This document shows, in pieces, positions 61,913-64,000 of a stretch of DNA of 64,000 nucleotides. A program made the position numbers and the translations under genes. Position 1 is the stretch's first letter; every line of letters starts with the position of its first letter. Under the pieces are notes generated by a model. The model saw only the letters and a list, made by a program, of their open reading frames with translations, was not told the DNA's origin and did no database searches. Source of the stretch: an uncultured bacterium (GTDB lineage: Bacteria; Patescibacteriota; Gracilibacteria; Absconditabacterales; Absconditicoccaceae); NCBI GenBank assembly GCA_937872535.1, contig CALMTC010000011.1, forward strand, positions 62,001 to 126,000. Direction: 5' to 3'.

Positions 61913-62209
61913 ATGAATCAATTAAGATTTACTTCAACAAGAAACAAAATGCTCCTACTCATCACATATCCCAACAACCCAAGAGAATGCAAAAAAGCAA
62001 TAACAATACTCCTCAAATCATGAATCGTATCAGAAATACATAAACGAAACTATATGAAAAACTACCAACTTATCAACAAAAAAATAGAAGTACAACAAAA
62101 AATAGGATTACTAATAAAAATAGATGAAATCAACCTAAAAAAATTCAATGAAATAGCAAAAAAAATAAACCTCCCAAATGCAGAAAATCCAATTATTTTA
62201 GAAAAATAG
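61913..62209 (+). CDS. CutA-like small protein
   Basis: A 98-residue protein resembling CutA1 in order: MLLLITYPNNPRECKKAITILLKSGIVSEIHK (CutA ITTPNxxxAxxIAxxLxExxLAACVN), an internal helix pair, and a terminal NLPNAENPIILEK (the YEVPEIIALP segment). CutA forms trimers and is linked to divalent metal tolerance. Conservation is weak and the Trp and Cys of the family are missing. The ATG at 61949 would start at MLLLIT, which fits the family better than 61913. Confidence 0.55.
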
Positions 62210-62262
62210 ACATCAATCAATAATTTATAACAATAAAATTTTTTATTCTGGTTTTCCCAAAA

Positions 62263-63615
62263 ATGCGACAAAAAATAAATGAAGAAGCTGTCGAATTATG
62301 AAAATTTATAGTAAGTGCAATTATAGTAACGATAGCAATCTATTTCACATTCAAATATTTAGAGTCAACTCCAGTTCTTTTACTACAAATAGAAAATCTA
62401 TTAAAAACCCAAAGAATATTCGACATCAGTTTATGAGAATTAAGAAATAATCTTATTATAATTACTCTCATTATTCGGACTACTTTTTTCGTAAAAACAA
62501 GATGAGTTCAAATAAGTTGTATGATGGCTTTAGTCCTTTATGGTCTTCAAAAGTTTTTTTTCATCTCAGATCGAATAATTATAAGCCTCGTAGGTAGTTT
62601 TTTCATCATTGCACTACTTTCTTACATCAAAAATCGATTCACCAATCTTATTACTATCACAATAATTACAATAAATTGTATAGCAATCACAGCTTTCATA
62701 CTACCGACATACACAAAGATAGTAAAACCAGACCAGTTTTACAGATTGCAAAAAAATTTCATTACCACTTATTCGAATCTTTCACCAGAAGAATTAGCAG
62801 ATTCAGACGCTCAAATCATAATCACTCATTGAGAGAAAAAACAAGTTTTACAATTTTGACAAGAAAACAAAGGAGCTATAGAAGTTTTCTCATGAGACAA
62901 AATCCTATTCGCATCAAAAACTGGTCTCAAAGAAACATTTGCCCAAATCACTTTTCAAGATGGTTCATTTATACTGCTTACCCCGCAGACATCGGTCATT
63001 ATTTGATTTGAAATCCAGCCAGAAAAACTCAAAAATAGAACAATAGAAACCACACTAGAAAATGGAATCATCATCGTGAGCACATTAAGATCCAAAGCCA
63101 CTCCCATCGACACCAAAGTTTCTGAGGAAAAAATCAGCCTACAAGAAGGTCGAATTTCAAAAAAATCCAACACCATCCAATACAGTAAAAACCTAACAGG
63201 CAATGAACTCTCATGAAGTATTTTTCAAAATTTTCAATCTGGTTGGTCTATAGTGACATGAGAAAATAAGTCTCGAGATTATTCAAGCATTCTCTCTATC
63301 AAAAAATCATTTGAAAACAGCTATGACACATTCATAAAAACAGAATATTGACGATTTTTTTCAGACACCATGACATTAGAAGATATAATTGTAAGTAAAA
63401 TGATAATCTGATCAATCTATAAACCAGAGATATATATTTCTCAGCTTAAAGAATTTCAGAAATCAAAATATTTCCTACCAAAAATTGAAAAAGACAAAGG
63501 AAGAGAAGAAAATCCAGTAGTAAAATTAAATAATTACCTACTCAAAAAATATAATCTCTGATGACTGATTTCGTCTGAAGAAGAAAAAGAACGAGAAATT
63601 TACAAAATAAGATAA
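62263..63615 (+). CDS. Membrane protein with FecR-like extracytoplasmic region, unknown function
   Basis: A 450-residue protein with four N-terminal membrane helices (about residues 12-30, 65-82, 88-108 and 115-150). A soluble region follows (about 165-450), with short beta strands such as GEKKQVLQFG, AITFQDGSFILLTPQTSV and ISLQEGRI. The strand pattern with a FQDGSFILLTPQTSV stretch recalls the FecR-type DGS.v.LxP.t...v unit, a weak likeness. The C-terminal third is helical and charged. No clear neighbour partner. Confidence 0.6.
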
Positions 63616-63647
63616 TTTTCTATTGAAATGTCAATAAAAATAACTAT

Positions 63648-63791
63648 ATGAGCAAAACCCAAAACAAAGTAAAAGAAAAGAAAATCACAAAAAACAATAA
63701 AAGTCAATACAATCAACTTGAAAAAAAGATCAGAATGGTTAGACTGACAGAACCTTGGTCAAACAAATTCGATCTTTTCACCAAGGAATAA
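63648..63791 (+). CDS. Small basic protein
   Basis: A 47-residue Lys-rich peptide (MSKTQNKVKEKKITKNN...MVRLTEPWSNKFDLFTKE), ATG to TAA, between the membrane protein and tRNA-Ser. It has no TGA and no known family. The mix of basic helix and a W/F-containing end is not typical of a random frame, but a coding role is unproven. Confidence 0.4.
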   Translation: MSKTQNKVKEKKITKNNKSQYNQLEKKIRMVRLTEPWSNKFDLFTKE

Positions 63792-63816
63792 AATAATGCG
63801 GAGGGCAGATATAGCT

Positions 63817-63906
63817 GGAGAGATGGCAGAGTGGTTGAATGCGACTGTCTTGAAAACAGTTGTGCCTTTACGGGTACCGTGGGTTCGAATCCCTCTCTCT
63901 CCGCCA
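63817..63906 (+). tRNA. tRNA-Ser(UGA)
   Basis: A type II cloverleaf with long variable arm: acceptor GGAGAGA (63817-63823) pairs with TCTCTCC (63896-63902); anticodon stem ACTGT/ACAGT; loop CTTGAAA with anticodon TGA at 63851-63853; T arm GGTTCGAATCC. The CCA end is encoded (63904-63906). It reads UCA/UCN serine codons and has nothing to do with UGA recoding, which needs a tRNA-Gly(UCA) not seen here. Confidence 0.95.
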
Positions 63907-63925
63907 TTTATAACTTCTTTTTTCT

Positions 63926-64000
63926 ATGCCATTTACAAAAGCACAAAGAAATTTTACAAAAATTACATTTGCGTTAGTTATCTTATTTGTATTTGGATAC
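63926..64000 (+). CDS. Start of a gene cut by the right edge
   Basis: ATG at 63926, open for 25 codons to the edge: MPFTKAQRNFTKI then a hydrophobic stretch (about residues 14-24), likely an N-terminal membrane helix. Product unknown. Confidence 0.45.
   Translation, partial: MPFTKAQRNFTKITFALVILFVFGY

Noticed and set aside
63817-63906. tRNA with UGA anticodon as a possible UGA-decoding tRNA
   Set aside because: Anticodon UGA reads UCA (Ser) codons; the body is an ordinary tRNA-Ser. UGA codons need a UCA anticodon.

Overview
The window is an AT-rich bacterial chromosome segment from a lineage that reads UGA as glycine (NCBI code 25). In-frame TGA codons sit at invariant glycines: the RpoC NADFDGD motif (TGA at 28328-28330), the Walker A loop of a PilT-like ATPase (7145-7147), the PP-loop of TilS and the amidase signature of GatA. 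Read with code 11, most genes fall into fragments. Read with TGA as Gly, almost every fragment joins into a full-length gene ending in TAA or TAG. This code, together with L10-leader, tsaB and TrbC/VirB2-like pilin genes, points to Candidatus Gracilibacteria or Absconditabacteria (Patescibacteria/CPR). No 16S gene is present, so the assignment rests on the code and gene content.

Layout. 1-4.7 kb (minus): secD (cut by the left edge), a small membrane protein, a long TPR-like membrane protein and a YceD/DUF177 protein. 4.8-9.5 kb (plus): tilS, a PilT/GspE-type ATPase, small coiled-coil proteins and two pilin-like proteins. 9.6-12.4 kb: a MurG/MGDG-type glycosyltransferase convergent with gatA. 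12.65-18.7 kb (plus): a metallophosphoesterase and two tandem paralogous multi-pass membrane proteins of VirB6/TrbL type. 18.9-31.8 kb: one long transcription/translation block with an L10 leader, rplJ-rplL-rpsB-(membrane protein)-tsf-rpsF-rpsR-rpmH-rpoB-rpoC-rpmA-rpmF-nusB. 32-33.9 kb (minus): an AGOG-type DNA glycosylase, tsaB and a third pilin. 34-37.4 kb (plus): prenyl diphosphate synthase, a sigma region 4/HARE-HTH protein, tRNA-Leu(GAG) and rsmI. 37.4-40.4 kb (minus): RluA-type pseudouridine synthase, lipoprotein and radA. 40.7-42 kb: an isolated CPA2-type antiporter that looks foreign and ends in TGA. 42-45.5 kb: mutY, pssA, psd (minus) facing a CDP-archaeol-synthase-like gene and a HAD protein (plus). 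45.5-49.5 kb: gltX and leuS. 49.6-58.6 kb: three large exported proteins (PKD repeats; beta-helix plus DUF4215 plus peptidoglycan-binding; Bacteroidota-like with a type IX sorting tail). 58.7-64 kb: an unknown protein, an undecaprenyl-phosphate sugar transferase, a CutA-like protein, membrane proteins and tRNA-Ser(UGA).

How it fits together. The ATPase, three pilins and two VirB6-like channels look like parts of an envelope-spanning pilus or secretion/DNA-transport machine. CarS-like, PssA and Psd form a short route from phosphatidate (or an analogue) to an ethanolamine phospholipid. GatA with a probably non-discriminating GluRS implies transamidation for Gln-tRNA and/or Asn-tRNA. Two genes (40759-41985 and 57108-58634) contain no TGA-Gly codons and carry other signs of transfer from standard-code bacteria. 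The antiporter is the clearest surprise: its natural end is a TGA immediately followed by an intrinsic terminator, in a genome where TGA should be glycine.
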